Assembly: GCF_002259755.1 (NCBI RefSeq)
Contig: NZ_MWWY01000005.1
Coordinates: forward strand, 1 to 64,000
DNA from: Bifidobacterium hapali
Lineage (GTDB): Bacteria > Actinomycetota > Actinomycetes > Actinomycetales > Bifidobacteriaceae
Direction of reading: 5' to 3'
Length of the DNA stretch: 64,000 nucleotides
Shown: in pieces, positions 7,430 to 16,673 of the stretch
Layout of the letters: each line of letters begins with the position of its first letter
Numbering within the stretch: the stretch's first letter is position 1
Translations under genes and position numbers: made by a program
The notes under the pieces: model-generated
Told to the model about the DNA's origin: nothing
The model's input: only the letters and a program-made list of their open reading frames with translations
The model's database searches: none

Positions 7430-8212
7430 ATGATGCATCCTGCATTGCAATCATTAAGAAACGCCGACGTGACCACGGGGGTGGTGTTGCTTACTGGAGT
7501 CGATCGGTTGAGTCTAGATGCGGCTGTGTTCTCGCTGATGGATTCATGTCCAAGTGCCTGTTCGATTGTGTATGATGTGTGTGCGAATGATGACGCGGAA
7601 TGTGGTCTGGATATTGTTCGTCGCATTGGCTTACCACTATCTAATGAGCTATCTCACTGTGCGAATGATGCTCCGGCTCGTGTAGAGACAATGCAAGTAT
7701 CGGATTGTTGCTTAAGTTGCACAGTGAAGCATGATGTTGGGCGCATGTTGGAGATTTTGCATGATGTCGCTGATGCATTTTTAGTGGTATTGCCAGTTGG
7801 TCTTGAGGCAATACCGGTTATGCAGTATTTAGATGATATGTTTCAACTGGGCGCATGGGGCGAGTCAATGGCGGTATCTGCTATTGGCAATGTTGTCGGT
7901 TTGGATGCGTTTGAAGAGCGTTTTTTCGATGATGATCGTCTGCTGCTATGTGGGGTTACTGAGGACGATGCGGTGTTTGATGAACGATCAACGGGTGCGG
8001 TGGTCTCTCGTCTGATTCATGAAGCTTCGCATGTGCTCGAATTGCCGGTGATTGGCAGTGGATGTCTGGCAAGACATGTTGATGCGGATGAGACTTGCGA
8101 TTGTCGCGGCATCATCCGTTCGATTGCGGCGAATGATGCTGTGGTGTGTCCTGATGTTCATGATCTCGTTCTGATGGATTTGGTAAGGCCTGTGATTGCA
8201 AGTGGTGTATAG
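7430..8212 (+). CDS. CobW/COG0523-like putative metallochaperone lacking a P-loop
   Basis: The 260-residue product has the actinobacterial COG0523 look. An N-terminal strand (VVLLTGVDRLSLDAAVF, residues 18-34) sits where Walker A should be, and a CLSC motif follows at 94-97 (SDCCLSCTVKHDVGRML) in place of the usual CxCC. The GxxGxGKT loop is absent, so GTPase activity is doubtful. The protein is shorter than the usual 320-400 residues and lacks a clear C-terminal CobW domain. Zur-controlled COG0523 proteins are thought to move zinc to client proteins. AAAGG precedes the ATG. The adjacent Zur box and the downstream metal-binding lipoprotein support a zinc role. Confidence 0.75.
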   Translation: MMHPALQSLRNADVTTGVVLLTGVDRLSLDAAVFSLMDSCPSACSIVYDVCANDDAECGLDIVRRIGLPLSNELSHCANDAPARVETMQVSDCCLSCTVKHDVGRMLEILHDVADAFLVVLPVGLEAIPVMQYLDDMFQLGAWGESMAVSAIGNVVGLDAFEERFFDDDRLLLCGVTEDDAVFDERSTGAVVSRLIHEASHVLELPVIGSGCLARHVDADETCDCRGIIRSIAANDAVVCPDVHDLVLMDLVRPVIASGV

Positions 8213-8248
8213 CGATGATTGTCAGGTGACGACACGCCACGACAACAG

Positions 8249-8271
8249 ATAATGATAACGAATCTCATTAT
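8249..8271. promoter_or_regulatory. second Zur-box candidate, upstream of znuA-like gene
   Basis: ATAATGA and TCATTAT half-sites identical to those at 7395 are here separated by nine bases rather than three. The site lies about 100 bases upstream of the lipoprotein start. The wider spacing could mean weaker or differently geared repression. Confidence 0.6.
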
Positions 8272-8373
8272 GGTGTATAGTGTGTGGTTGGTTGAACGAA
8301 CACCACACGATATGGCGATTCGTACCAAAGAATGCCAGACGGTTCATACGCAATCGTCATAGAGAGGAACATC

Positions 8374-9297
8374 ATGAATACCACAATCCGCCAGATCGCA
8401 ACGCGCATTACTGCCGTCGCGGTCGCAAGTCTCGCTGCAATCTCGTTAGCTGCATGCGGCTCGGAGTCAGCATCATCCAGTAGCGACGCATCCAATGCAT
8501 CAGCCACGAACGGCACGATCGAGGTTGTAGCTTCCATTAACCAGTGGGGTTCCGTGGCCAAGGATCTCGGCGGCGACCATGTCAACGTCACCAACATCAT
8601 GACCAAGACCAACGTTGAAGCACACGACTACGAGCCAACCAGCCAGGATGTTGCGAAATTCGGCAAAGCTGCGGTCGCTGTCGTCAACGGTGCAGACTAC
8701 GACCCGTGGGCGTCCAAAGCTGCCGGTTCCACTAAAGCTACACTGGTAGACGCAGCCGAAACCGCCGGTATCAAGGAAGGTGACAATCCGCACGTCTGGT
8801 TCTCCGCCAAGGTGCGCAATGCCACGGCCGGCGCCATCACCGCCGCCTACCAGAAGGCCGATCCTGAGCACAAGGATGACTACACCAAGCTCAACAAGGA
8901 CTGGCATGCCAAGGAAGACGAGCTCGAATCCAAGATCAAGGATGCATCCGCAACAACCAAGGGCCTGCCATATGCTGCGACTGAATCGGTTGCATGGTAT
9001 CTGGCCGACGATCTCGGCATGAGTGACGCCACTCCAACCGGTTATGCGCAAGCCTCTGCCAACGAAAGTGAACCGACTCCGGCGGATATTAAAGACTTCC
9101 AAGATGCGCTGAAGGCTGGCTCTATCAAGATGCTTGTCTTCAACTCGCAGGAAGCTAACTCGACTACTGACCAGATCACTAGCGCTGCTAAAAGCGCCAA
9201 CGTGCCGATTATCGAACTCACTGAGCAGATGCCGGCTGAGTACGATAACCTGCTCGACTGGATGGGTTCGCTTGTCGACCAGTTCGATCAAGCGTGA
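8374..9297 (+). CDS. znuA: zinc/manganese ABC transporter substrate-binding lipoprotein
   Basis: The 307-residue product has a lipoprotein signal ending in SLAACGS (residues 21-27), a Ser/Ala-rich linker, and a cluster A-I metal-binding fold. Candidate ligands are His in EAHDYE, His in NPHVWF, Glu in ATESVAWYL and an acidic residue in LTEQMPAE. Many ZnuA proteins use His at the third position and PsaA-type Mn proteins use Glu, so the metal cannot be fixed from ligands; Zur context favours zinc. It resembles the ZnuA half of the fusion at 4624 (both share an NQWGS motif) and has no His-rich loop. GAGAGGAA precedes the start. The permease and ATPase partners are not in this window. Confidence 0.85.
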   Translation: MNTTIRQIATRITAVAVASLAAISLAACGSESASSSSDASNASATNGTIEVVASINQWGSVAKDLGGDHVNVTNIMTKTNVEAHDYEPTSQDVAKFGKAAVAVVNGADYDPWASKAAGSTKATLVDAAETAGIKEGDNPHVWFSAKVRNATAGAITAAYQKADPEHKDDYTKLNKDWHAKEDELESKIKDASATTKGLPYAATESVAWYLADDLGMSDATPTGYAQASANESEPTPADIKDFQDALKAGSIKMLVFNSQEANSTTDQITSAAKSANVPIIELTEQMPAEYDNLLDWMGSLVDQFDQA

Positions 9298-9474
9298 TCT
9301 GCGCGTCTCGGCACTGCGCTGTAAGCCTGATTTCGCGCCAAAAAAGCTATGATGCCGAGACTATATCAAGACTTCGGGCTGTCAGTCTGGCCGATATGGC
9401 ATTGCCCAAGTGCGGGCATTATCGCACGCACCTGCTGTATTGACTAGTTCTTCTTCTGACAGTCCGATTGCACT

Positions 9475-9512
9475 GGTGGGGTGCACCCGTATATCAGCGG
9501 GTGCACCCCACC
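9475..9512. terminator. bidirectional terminator hairpin, znuA / lacI-type gene
   Basis: Perfect 15-bp stem (9475-9489 with 9498-9512), 8-base loop, between convergent genes. Confidence 0.75.
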
Positions 9513-9541
9513 ATGTGTTTGCGCAAGCAACTACAGTGATT

Positions 9542-10612
9542 TCAGCCTCGGGGGATAGTTGATTCTCGTTGTACTAGTGAGCAAGGAACGTATTCCACAC
9601 CGTGATGCGGTTTGTGATTAATAGCGTCAAGTAGAGCGCGTGCGGCACGATGTCCGATCTGTTCGAGGTTGTTGTCGACAGTGGTTAGTGGTGGCGCGCT
9701 TCCCAAACTCACATTCATCCAGTTGTCATGACCAACAACTGCCACATCGCGTGGAATAGACAATCCTCGTTCTTTGAGTGCGTCAAGGCAGCCACGAGCT
9801 ATGACATCGCTCTGGCAGATCACTGCGTCGAAGTCGACGCCCTGATCGAGCAGCATACGCGTAGCAGCGCGTCCCCACGGTTCAGACCAGTCGGAAAAAC
9901 GTACTGGTCCTGCCGGTTCAAGTCCGGCTTCGTGTAGTGCCGCTGTGTATCCTTCAAGTCGGTCAAGCGCAGCTTTACCTGAAGCGGTAGCCTTTTGATC
10001 ACCGCCAATGATGGCGATTTTGCTGCGTCCACACGATAACAAGTGTTCGACAACCATTCGTCCTGCGCCAACATTGTCGCTGGTGATAGAACAGTCGTCA
10101 GAGTTGGTAGAGGGTGCGTACGCATACACTGCAGGAATGCCATTAGGTATGATCATTGGTGTACGAGGGGTGGTTTTGTCATTGATAAGGATAATGCCAT
10201 CAACGTTGCGCGATAGCAGATAATCGAGATGATTCCGCTCAAGTGTTGCATCGCCTCGCGCATTGGCCAGTAGCACGGTGTTTGATGCTGCACCCAATTC
10301 ATCTTCTGCGCCGATGAGGATTGGCGTACAGAACATGCCTTGGAAATCAGAAGTAATTGCTCCAATTGAATTGGATTTACCGGAAATAAGTGACTGTGCA
10401 AATGTGTTAGGAACGTAGGATAACTGGAGGGCAGCTGCTTGCACGCGGACTCGCGTATCAGCGTTGACTTTCGGTTGCCCATTGAGCGCTTTAGATGCTG
10501 TTGCCACAGATACACCGGCTAGTGTCGCCACATCTTTGAGCGTGGCTTTCGTCTGTTCTGACGATGTCGTGGCCGCACTGTTAATGGGGACTGGTGGTTG
10601 TGACAATGCCAT
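9542..10612 (-). CDS. LacI-family transcriptional regulator of the adjacent glycan module
   Basis: A 356-residue repressor with the LacI helix-turn-helix ATLKDVATLAGVSVATASKA (residues 23-42) and hinge, then a periplasmic-binding-protein-like sensor ending in AVVGHDNW and PPLTTVDNNLEQIGHRAARA. I chose the ATG at 10612, preceded by AAGGTGAA; a frame extension to 10669 lacks a ribosome binding site. About 20 extra residues precede the HTH. It diverges from the DUF5695-like gene. Three related 20-bp palindromes (10702, 10937, 13888) precede this gene, the enzyme gene and the binding protein gene, indicating self- and local regulation. The inducer is probably a carbohydrate imported by the neighbouring transporter. 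Confidence 0.92.
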   Translation of the reverse strand: MALSQPPVPINSAATTSSEQTKATLKDVATLAGVSVATASKALNGQPKVNADTRVRVQAAALQLSYVPNTFAQSLISGKSNSIGAITSDFQGMFCTPILIGAEDELGAASNTVLLANARGDATLERNHLDYLLSRNVDGIILINDKTTPRTPMIIPNGIPAVYAYAPSTNSDDCSITSDNVGAGRMVVEHLLSCGRSKIAIIGGDQKATASGKAALDRLEGYTAALHEAGLEPAGPVRFSDWSEPWGRAATRMLLDQGVDFDAVICQSDVIARGCLDALKERGLSIPRDVAVVGHDNWMNVSLGSAPPLTTVDNNLEQIGHRAARALLDAINHKPHHGVEYVPCSLVQRESTIPRG

Positions 10613-10701
10613 ATATGGTTCACCTTGGTTTCGTCGCTTATTTGGACAGTATTGATCTCGTCCAAACATGAACTCGGTATGTTCGAAAATATAATACCAG
10701 T

Positions 10702-10721
10702 TAGTGATAAGGTTTTCTCCT
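10702..10721. promoter_or_regulatory. LacI operator, degenerate copy (autoregulation)
   Basis: TAGTGATAAGGTTTTCTCCT matches the 20-base palindrome at 13888 in 15 of 20 positions. It lies 90 bases upstream of the regulator start. Confidence 0.6.
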
Positions 10722-10904
10722 TTATAGCATTATTTTCTGGGCGAACGCGTAGATGTATGTGTTTCTTGAATGCGTGTTGAGCTTGTTGTGATGAAATATA
10801 TGGCTATATCGTGGGCGATCCTGCTTTTGCAATCGCCTTAGAGATTGGCTATATGCAACGGCTTTTTGCACAAAAGAGAAAAGATGAAAAATATTTCTCT
10901 GGAG

Positions 10905-10933
10905 TTGACAGCCTGCTTGCTTTTGGTTATATT
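10905..10933 (+). promoter_or_regulatory. promoter of the DUF5695-like enzyme gene
   Basis: TTGACA (10905-10910), a 17-base spacer and TATATT (10928-10933) form a near-consensus sigma-70-type promoter. The LacI operator begins three bases after the -10 box, so bound repressor would cover the start site. Confidence 0.8.
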
Positions 10934-10936
10934 TAG

Positions 10937-10956
10937 TAGCGAAAAGGTTTTCACTA
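10937..10956. promoter_or_regulatory. LacI operator at the enzyme promoter
   Basis: TAGCGAAAAGGTTTTCACTA differs at one position from the near-perfect copy at 13888. It overlaps the expected transcription start. Confidence 0.85.
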
Positions 10957-10986
10957 ATACTCTACTCATTGGTGAGGTGCACAATA

Positions 10987-13713
10987 ATGTCACACATTGA
11001 TAATGTCGTGATCAACGATGAGCGCGATGTCCGGTCAATTTCTCATGAAACGATTGACCGCTTGTCTCTAGCGGATCATTCGCTGATTTGGAATGCAGGC
11101 CCAATGCGCGCTCAATATGACTTTGATCGTGGTGGATGGATTTCGATCACTGCTCCAAGCGATCCTTCAAGGGCTAATTTCTTGTTATCTCCTCAAGAAT
11201 TTCCTGAGTATGACCGTCCCGGTGATTCACGGTGGTTTGGTACGGTTGTAGTTGATGTGCGTGACGAGCATGACATTATCCATACCGTTGTGTTGTCTGG
11301 TAGCAATACCGTTCGCTATCGTGATGAGTCGTCAATAGAAGTGCTTTGCCCAGCTAGTGATGCAACGCTTGGATTATCGGCGGTTCATCGCTTTAGCTTG
11401 GGGAACGATGCCGTGTCATGGCATGTTGACATACACAATGAGTCGGGCCATACACTCGACATTATGCGTATTGGCGTACCGCTGCCGATGGACCAATTCT
11501 TCCGTGATGGCGATCAGTTCAAATATGAGTGCAATGTCCTCAGACATGCGTGCATTATCGGATATAACTCATGGCTATATTGGCAAAAAGCTGGAGGCGC
11601 CATGCCTATCCTGCTCTTCAAGGCGATGGGCGACACTTCGGTGATGAATTATGCAGTTGGCGATGCTCAGTCACCGTGGGGACCGCGCGCAGGTGCAGGG
11701 AAAACGTTTGAAGGACTGTACACGATCTATGTTGCCAATCGTTTAACTGATAGTACTGATGCTGGCAGTATGCGCATGGCTGATGGAACGTCATATGAGT
11801 ATGACTTCCGTTTTGGTATGGCGACAAGCCATGATGACGCAGAACGTTGGCTGTCGGATGCAGGTGGGTTCTTCTTGCGCGCTGAGCCTGGTATGACGTT
11901 GCCTGTTGGACAGGCTGGACATGTCACGATTGTGAGCGGTTCTCGGCCGCAGTTGCGCACTGAAGATGAGCAGGATGTAATTGGTCGCATCGTACAAACT
12001 GGAGAATATCTCTGGCAAGCTGATGTGACGCTTGGTGGATATGGTCGTCGCGGTCTGCTGGTGGGAATCAATGGACGCGAATCGCGCATTGAATTCTGGG
12101 GTATTGAACGTCCTGAGGCAATTTATCAGAACCATACTAATTTTATTTCTCGCAATCAGTGGGAGACTGATACATCAGATCCGTGCTATCACGGTTTACT
12201 GATGTGGGATATGGTTGATCGTCATCGTATTAATTCGTCGTATAATCCGCATGAGCCAAACTGGATGGCGGGTGGTAGCGATGACATTGGCTTAACGCCA
12301 GGTTTGTTGCTGTCTGAATGGAATGTGTATCGTCCGAGCGAAGCACAGATACGAGTATTGGCTGGGTACTGTGATGATTTCATTCGTGATCGGCTGACTG
12401 AACAGCCTGGATATAAAGTACACCGTATGGTGCCGTGGTTCGAGATGTTCGAGCCGTGGGGAGGTCTCGGTGTCGATGATGTATGGCGTGCTTACAACTA
12501 CGTTCATGTGGTAAACACGTTGTACAACATGTATCGCATTGCGACAATGTATCGTGCACAATATCCGTGGTTACATGAGCCTTCTCACTATTTGGTTGAG
12601 GCATATCGTTATGCGGTTGCTATGTTCTCGTACTGGATGTTCCCAGATGGTGAGGGTGCAGACCGATATGCGAATATGGGCGAAGGCGTGATGGCGTTAC
12701 ATCTGTCTGCAGCACTCAAGCGTGAAGGATTTGCGCAGGAAGCCGCACAGCTGTCTGGGCTAGTCAACAAGAAGGCTCGATACTTCGCGGCAAAATCATA
12801 TCCATTTGGCTCAGAAATGGCTTTTGACTCTACTGCATATGAAACGGTGTATGCCTACGGTAAGGTTATCGGCGACGAACGGGTTATGCGTGGAGCGATG
12901 ACAGCTGCATTGTCTAACCGTGGTCGTCAGCCGTTCTGGCAACTGTATATGACTGACTTACGCGGCTGCGGCGACAGCAGTTGGAATGTGAGCTATATGA
13001 CCCAGCTGGGTGCGTGGACGATATATGACTGGGCTCTTGAGTGTCGTCATGCAGATCCTGAGTTACTGCGTGCGTGGTATGCCTCATATCTCGCTGGCTT
13101 CTCAATTTACAATTCTGGTGGATATTTATCTGATGATCCTCGCAATGCTGGTGCATCAGGATGGATTTTTGAGAATCGATATGGCGATGCGACGTCAACG
13201 CAAGATCGTCCTCGACTGTTGAAAGGTGTGGTTCCTGAATCTGGTGAAAGCGCACTGGGATATTTCGGTGGTCTACTTATTTCGGCGTCGGCTGTATATC
13301 GTGAGTGCGACGATGAAGGATGTGGCTGTGATACGGCCGATGGTCGTTCACCGTTGCTGTCGCTAGGTTGCTCGTTGCAAATTCGTGACGGTGGCTATAC
13401 GGTAACGCCACAAGATGGTTTGCGAATTCGTTTCTTTGATACAGTTCATGACTGGGCGGTTACTTTACAGCGTGATGCACTTACTGAAGTAGCGTATGAC
13501 GAGACTTGTAATGCGATTACATTGCAGATCGAAAATGTCACTGTAGACGCTCATACGGCAGTGATTCGTGTACGAGTTGCGCAGCCAGCATCGTATGAGG
13601 TACGAGTAAATAACGCGGCGCCAAGTATTGCCGAGATTGGTGATCAGTGGACTGATCTCGAATTATCGATCGCATCGCCGAACGTACAGGTTTCACTGGT
13701 AAAGGTGAAGTAA
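10987..13713 (+). CDS. large DUF5695-like protein, probable glycan-active enzyme
   Basis: I recognise this 908-residue protein only as resembling the DUF5695 family; no catalytic function is established from sequence. The first ~320 residues look like a beta-sandwich region, the middle (about 380-750) is rich in Trp/Tyr and helix-forming repeats as in alpha/alpha-barrel glycosidases (MVPWFEMFEPWGGLGVDDVW, GEGADRYANMGEGVMALHLS), and the end is another beta domain. No signal peptide, so it is cytosolic. Start is the ATG at 10987 after GAGGTG. It is the first gene of a LacI-controlled module with a binding protein and two sugar permeases, so I infer that it processes the imported carbohydrate. 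Confidence 0.6.
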   Translation: MSHIDNVVINDERDVRSISHETIDRLSLADHSLIWNAGPMRAQYDFDRGGWISITAPSDPSRANFLLSPQEFPEYDRPGDSRWFGTVVVDVRDEHDIIHTVVLSGSNTVRYRDESSIEVLCPASDATLGLSAVHRFSLGNDAVSWHVDIHNESGHTLDIMRIGVPLPMDQFFRDGDQFKYECNVLRHACIIGYNSWLYWQKAGGAMPILLFKAMGDTSVMNYAVGDAQSPWGPRAGAGKTFEGLYTIYVANRLTDSTDAGSMRMADGTSYEYDFRFGMATSHDDAERWLSDAGGFFLRAEPGMTLPVGQAGHVTIVSGSRPQLRTEDEQDVIGRIVQTGEYLWQADVTLGGYGRRGLLVGINGRESRIEFWGIERPEAIYQNHTNFISRNQWETDTSDPCYHGLLMWDMVDRHRINSSYNPHEPNWMAGGSDDIGLTPGLLLSEWNVYRPSEAQIRVLAGYCDDFIRDRLTEQPGYKVHRMVPWFEMFEPWGGLGVDDVWRAYNYVHVVNTLYNMYRIATMYRAQYPWLHEPSHYLVEAYRYAVAMFSYWMFPDGEGADRYANMGEGVMALHLSAALKREGFAQEAAQLSGLVNKKARYFAAKSYPFGSEMAFDSTAYETVYAYGKVIGDERVMRGAMTAALSNRGRQPFWQLYMTDLRGCGDSSWNVSYMTQLGAWTIYDWALECRHADPELLRAWYASYLAGFSIYNSGGYLSDDPRNAGASGWIFENRYGDATSTQDRPRLLKGVVPESGESALGYFGGLLISASAVYRECDDEGCGCDTADGRSPLLSLGCSLQIRDGGYTVTPQDGLRIRFFDTVHDWAVTLQRDALTEVAYDETCNAITLQIENVTVDAHTAVIRVRVAQPASYEVRVNNAAPSIAEIGDQWTDLELSIASPNVQVSLVKVK

Positions 13714-13850
13714 TACTGATCGTGGTCTGATCGTGGTCGTGAAGACTTCACGTGTCTGAGCAATGTGTTGGTACTGGTGTGTATCATCTGCGAATCGCGG
13801 TGAAAACTATTTCGTAGCATACACATTGTCGATAATAACAACATATAAAT

Positions 13851-13879
13851 TTGCACATCTATTCAAGGTGTGCTATATT
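13851..13879 (+). promoter_or_regulatory. promoter of the sugar-binding protein gene
   Basis: TTGCAC (13851-13856), a 17-base gap and TATATT (13874-13879), followed eight bases later by the LacI operator. Confidence 0.7.
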
Positions 13880-13887
13880 AAAAAACG

Positions 13888-13907
13888 TAGCGAAAAGGTT
13901 TTCGCTA
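13888..13907. promoter_or_regulatory. LacI operator at the transporter promoter
   Basis: TAGCGAAAAGGTTTTCGCTA is a 9-bp inverted repeat around a GG centre, the best copy of the module operator. Confidence 0.88.
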
Positions 13908-13933
13908 GAGTTCATCCAATCAAAGGAGTGACG

Positions 13934-15550
13934 ATGACTAAGAATCGCAATATGGGGCGTGCTATTGGTGTAGTGGCCGGTGTGTGTGCCCTAAGCATGG
14001 TGCTTGCAGGTTGTGGTGGCAAGGATGACAGCGCTACTAAAACTGATGCCAATGGCAAGCCTGTTGTTGATATTTGGGTGGTACACGATACTACTGCACA
14101 GCCAAAGATCAACGATATGAAATGGATTAATGAGGTTTCGGCTGCCTGTGATTGCACAATTAAGTGGACTGATCAGGATTCCAGCAACTGGTCATCATCT
14201 AAAGGACCGACTCTTGCTACTGGTGATCTTCCTGATATCGTCATCAACGGTGTGAGCACTAATGATGTAGCGCAATATTCCTCTCGGTTTGAGGATCTTG
14301 CTCCCTATGTCGATAAAATGGACAATGTCAAGAAACTGTTTGACGCATGGCCTAGTGCCAAGCTTATGAGTGAAGATCTTGAAGGTCACATCTACACATT
14401 GCCGGAAAGCACGGGTGAAGGTTTCCACGGTTCTGGTACACATCTGATTATCAATAAGAAATGGCTCGACAAGCTCGGTTTATCTATGCCGACCACTTGG
14501 GATGAGTTCTTGAATGTGCTTGACGCGTTCAAAACCAAAGATCCTAATGGTAATGGCAAAGCTGACGAGATTCCGATGAACTTCGGTAAACTGTCCACGT
14601 CACAGTTCCCAATGAATGATCCGGTTGCTTTCATCAACTCCACCGGTATCACGACATCGCTCCAGTCTCCGGCTGGTATGTATGGTATTTACGTTGACAA
14701 CGGCAAAGTCAAGAACTTCCTGACTTCTGACAACTTCAAGCGCACCGTCGAATTCTTGCATTCGATGATGGAGAAGGGCTATGTGCCCAGCGATGCGCTC
14801 ACCAAAGATTCCAGCAAGTATTGGGCTGAAATGCAGGGCGATGTAGAGACTGCAGGCGCTGTACTTGCATGGAACCCGATCGCTGTAGTTGGCACTGACT
14901 ATCAAAATGATTACGTTTCTGTGCCACCACTGAAAGAAAGCGCCGACAGTACTGCTGAACCGTCATGGGATTACTCCGCTGATTTCAACCAGTTCAACAC
15001 TGGTAAGTTGTCGGTGAAGAAGGGCGCCAATATGGATGTCATCTCCAAGATCATCAACGAACTGTATAGCGAGAAACTCGGCGTTGAAATGATGTATGGC
15101 TCCATTCCGACTTACACCAAGGATAATGGTGATCATTCATACACGATTAATATGGATGACGATGTTACTCTTGACGTACTGTCTGGTTCAATGGCAGGCT
15201 GGATTCACAACGAGGTTAAGATCGATACCAACAACGGCAAGACCTACAATGTTCCTGAATTTGAGAATGCTGATAAGCCATACCGCGACACTTATACAAA
15301 GATTGAGAAGTCCGGAGACTACATGCCAGCATATGTGGTGCCAAGTAGCGAAGATATGACTTCGATTTCTAACAACAACACTGCGTATATGAACTATGTG
15401 CTGCCCACGTACTCCAATTGGATTCTTAAGGGTGGCGTTGACGAGCAGTGGGATGACTATGTCAAGAAGCTCGAAGCGAACTCTGGCTATACGCAGAATA
15501 TTCAACTGTGGCAGAAGTGGTATGACAACTGGGCGAAAAAGGCCAAGTGA
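13934..15550 (+). CDS. extracellular sugar-binding lipoprotein (LplA-type SBP family 1)
   Basis: The 538-residue product starts at the ATG at 13934 after AAGGAG, with a lipoprotein signal ending ALSMVLAGCGG and a short linker. The mature part has the family 1 solute-binding look: VVDIWVVHDT, then WTDQDSSNW, a LATGDLPDIVING strand, and TWDEFLNVLDAFKTKDPNGNGKADEIP-type segment typical of LplA/YtcQ-like proteins that serve two-permease oligosaccharide importers. It has its own promoter and LacI operator. A hairpin after the gene may leave the binding protein more abundant than the permeases. The ligand is unknown; the DUF5695-like neighbour suggests a complex or host-derived glycan. Confidence 0.88.
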   Translation: MTKNRNMGRAIGVVAGVCALSMVLAGCGGKDDSATKTDANGKPVVDIWVVHDTTAQPKINDMKWINEVSAACDCTIKWTDQDSSNWSSSKGPTLATGDLPDIVINGVSTNDVAQYSSRFEDLAPYVDKMDNVKKLFDAWPSAKLMSEDLEGHIYTLPESTGEGFHGSGTHLIINKKWLDKLGLSMPTTWDEFLNVLDAFKTKDPNGNGKADEIPMNFGKLSTSQFPMNDPVAFINSTGITTSLQSPAGMYGIYVDNGKVKNFLTSDNFKRTVEFLHSMMEKGYVPSDALTKDSSKYWAEMQGDVETAGAVLAWNPIAVVGTDYQNDYVSVPPLKESADSTAEPSWDYSADFNQFNTGKLSVKKGANMDVISKIINELYSEKLGVEMMYGSIPTYTKDNGDHSYTINMDDDVTLDVLSGSMAGWIHNEVKIDTNNGKTYNVPEFENADKPYRDTYTKIEKSGDYMPAYVVPSSEDMTSISNNNTAYMNYVLPTYSNWILKGGVDEQWDDYVKKLEANSGYTQNIQLWQKWYDNWAKKAK

Positions 15551-15580
15551 CGTATAACGTCTGCCCATGATTAATCATGG

Positions 15581-15634
15581 TCCTGTCCGTGTTTGCTCGC
15601 GCTACGCTGCACGGCGGAACAAACACGGACAGGA
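15581..15634 (+). terminator. intercistronic hairpin between binding protein and permeases
   Basis: A 15-bp perfect stem (15581-15595 with 15620-15634) encloses a 24-base loop; TTATTTTTG follows. It could act as partial terminator and 3' stabiliser, a common arrangement after binding protein genes. Confidence 0.7.
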
Positions 15635-15692
15635 TCACCTTATTTTTGTGCAAGCCGTGTGCATCACATTATGAATACATTGAAAGAAGAGT

Positions 15693-16664
15693 ATGATGGC
15701 AACCTCTGTTGACACGACTGCGGCCATCAACGCCGTACCAGATAACGACGAGCGCCGACGTAAGGCACCGATACCGGTGCGCATCGCATGGCATTTTCGC
15801 AGGTATTGGCAGCTATGGGTACTTGCATTACCTGGATGCTGCTTTGTAGCTCTATTCGCCTATGTGCCAATGTACGGTATTCAGCTAGCATTCCGCGAAT
15901 TTAGCCCGTCTGAAGGTTTGACTGGTGGCAAATGGGTCGGTTTTAAATACTTCAAACAGTTTTTTGAATCGCCACTATTCGGAAATCTCTTGATCAATAC
16001 CTTCCGTATCAGCTTATGGACGCTGATTATGGGGTTTATCGCACCGATTATCCTTGCATTGCTTATCAACCAAATCGGTAATGAGAAACTGAAAGGATTC
16101 GTACAGACCGTCACCTATATGCCGCATTTTATTTCAACGGTGGTGATCGTGTCCATGTTGAACATTTTCTTGACACCAAAAACAGGTATTATTGGTCAGT
16201 TCTTTGGCGGACAAAATCTGCTAGAAAACCCGGATATGTTCACGCCTATCTATTGGATCAGCGAAGTTTGGCAGCATATGGGGTGGAACTGCATTATCTA
16301 TCTTGCTGCACTATCCTCCGTTGATCTATCACTGTACGAAGCCGCTAAAATCGACGGTGCTGGACGTCTTCAGCTCATCCGATACGTAGATTTGCCAACA
16401 ATTATGCCGACTATCGGTATCTTGTTCATCATGCAGATGGGTGGCGTGCTCGGCGTTGGATTTGAAAAAGTCTTCCTTATGCAGAACGCACTCAACATGA
16501 CCGCATCTGAAGTTATCAGCACGTATACGTACAAGATCGGCATGATTCAATATCAGTTCTCGTATTCGACAGCCATCGGTCTGTTTAATACGGTCGTCAA
16601 CTTCGTCTTCCTCATCATCGCAAATACGGTGGCGAAGAAGGCATCCAACGTAAGTATGTTCTAG
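15693..16664 (+). CDS. ABC sugar transporter permease, LplB-type
   Basis: The 323-residue membrane protein has about six hydrophobic helices and the EAA-loop motif EAAKIDGAGRLQLIRYVDLP (about residues 215-234) that contacts the ATPase. It begins MMATSVDTTAAINA and enters the membrane after WHFRRYWQLWVLALPGCCFV. GAAAGAAGA precedes the start. With the next gene it forms a heterodimeric channel for the substrate captured by the upstream lipoprotein. No ATPase gene is in the cluster; a shared MsmK-type ATPase encoded elsewhere is the usual solution in this transporter class. Confidence 0.92.
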   Translation: MMATSVDTTAAINAVPDNDERRRKAPIPVRIAWHFRRYWQLWVLALPGCCFVALFAYVPMYGIQLAFREFSPSEGLTGGKWVGFKYFKQFFESPLFGNLLINTFRISLWTLIMGFIAPIILALLINQIGNEKLKGFVQTVTYMPHFISTVVIVSMLNIFLTPKTGIIGQFFGGQNLLENPDMFTPIYWISEVWQHMGWNCIIYLAALSSVDLSLYEAAKIDGAGRLQLIRYVDLPTIMPTIGILFIMQMGGVLGVGFEKVFLMQNALNMTASEVISTYTYKIGMIQYQFSYSTAIGLFNTVVNFVFLIIANTVAKKASNVSMF

Positions 16665-16673
16665 GAGAAAGCC

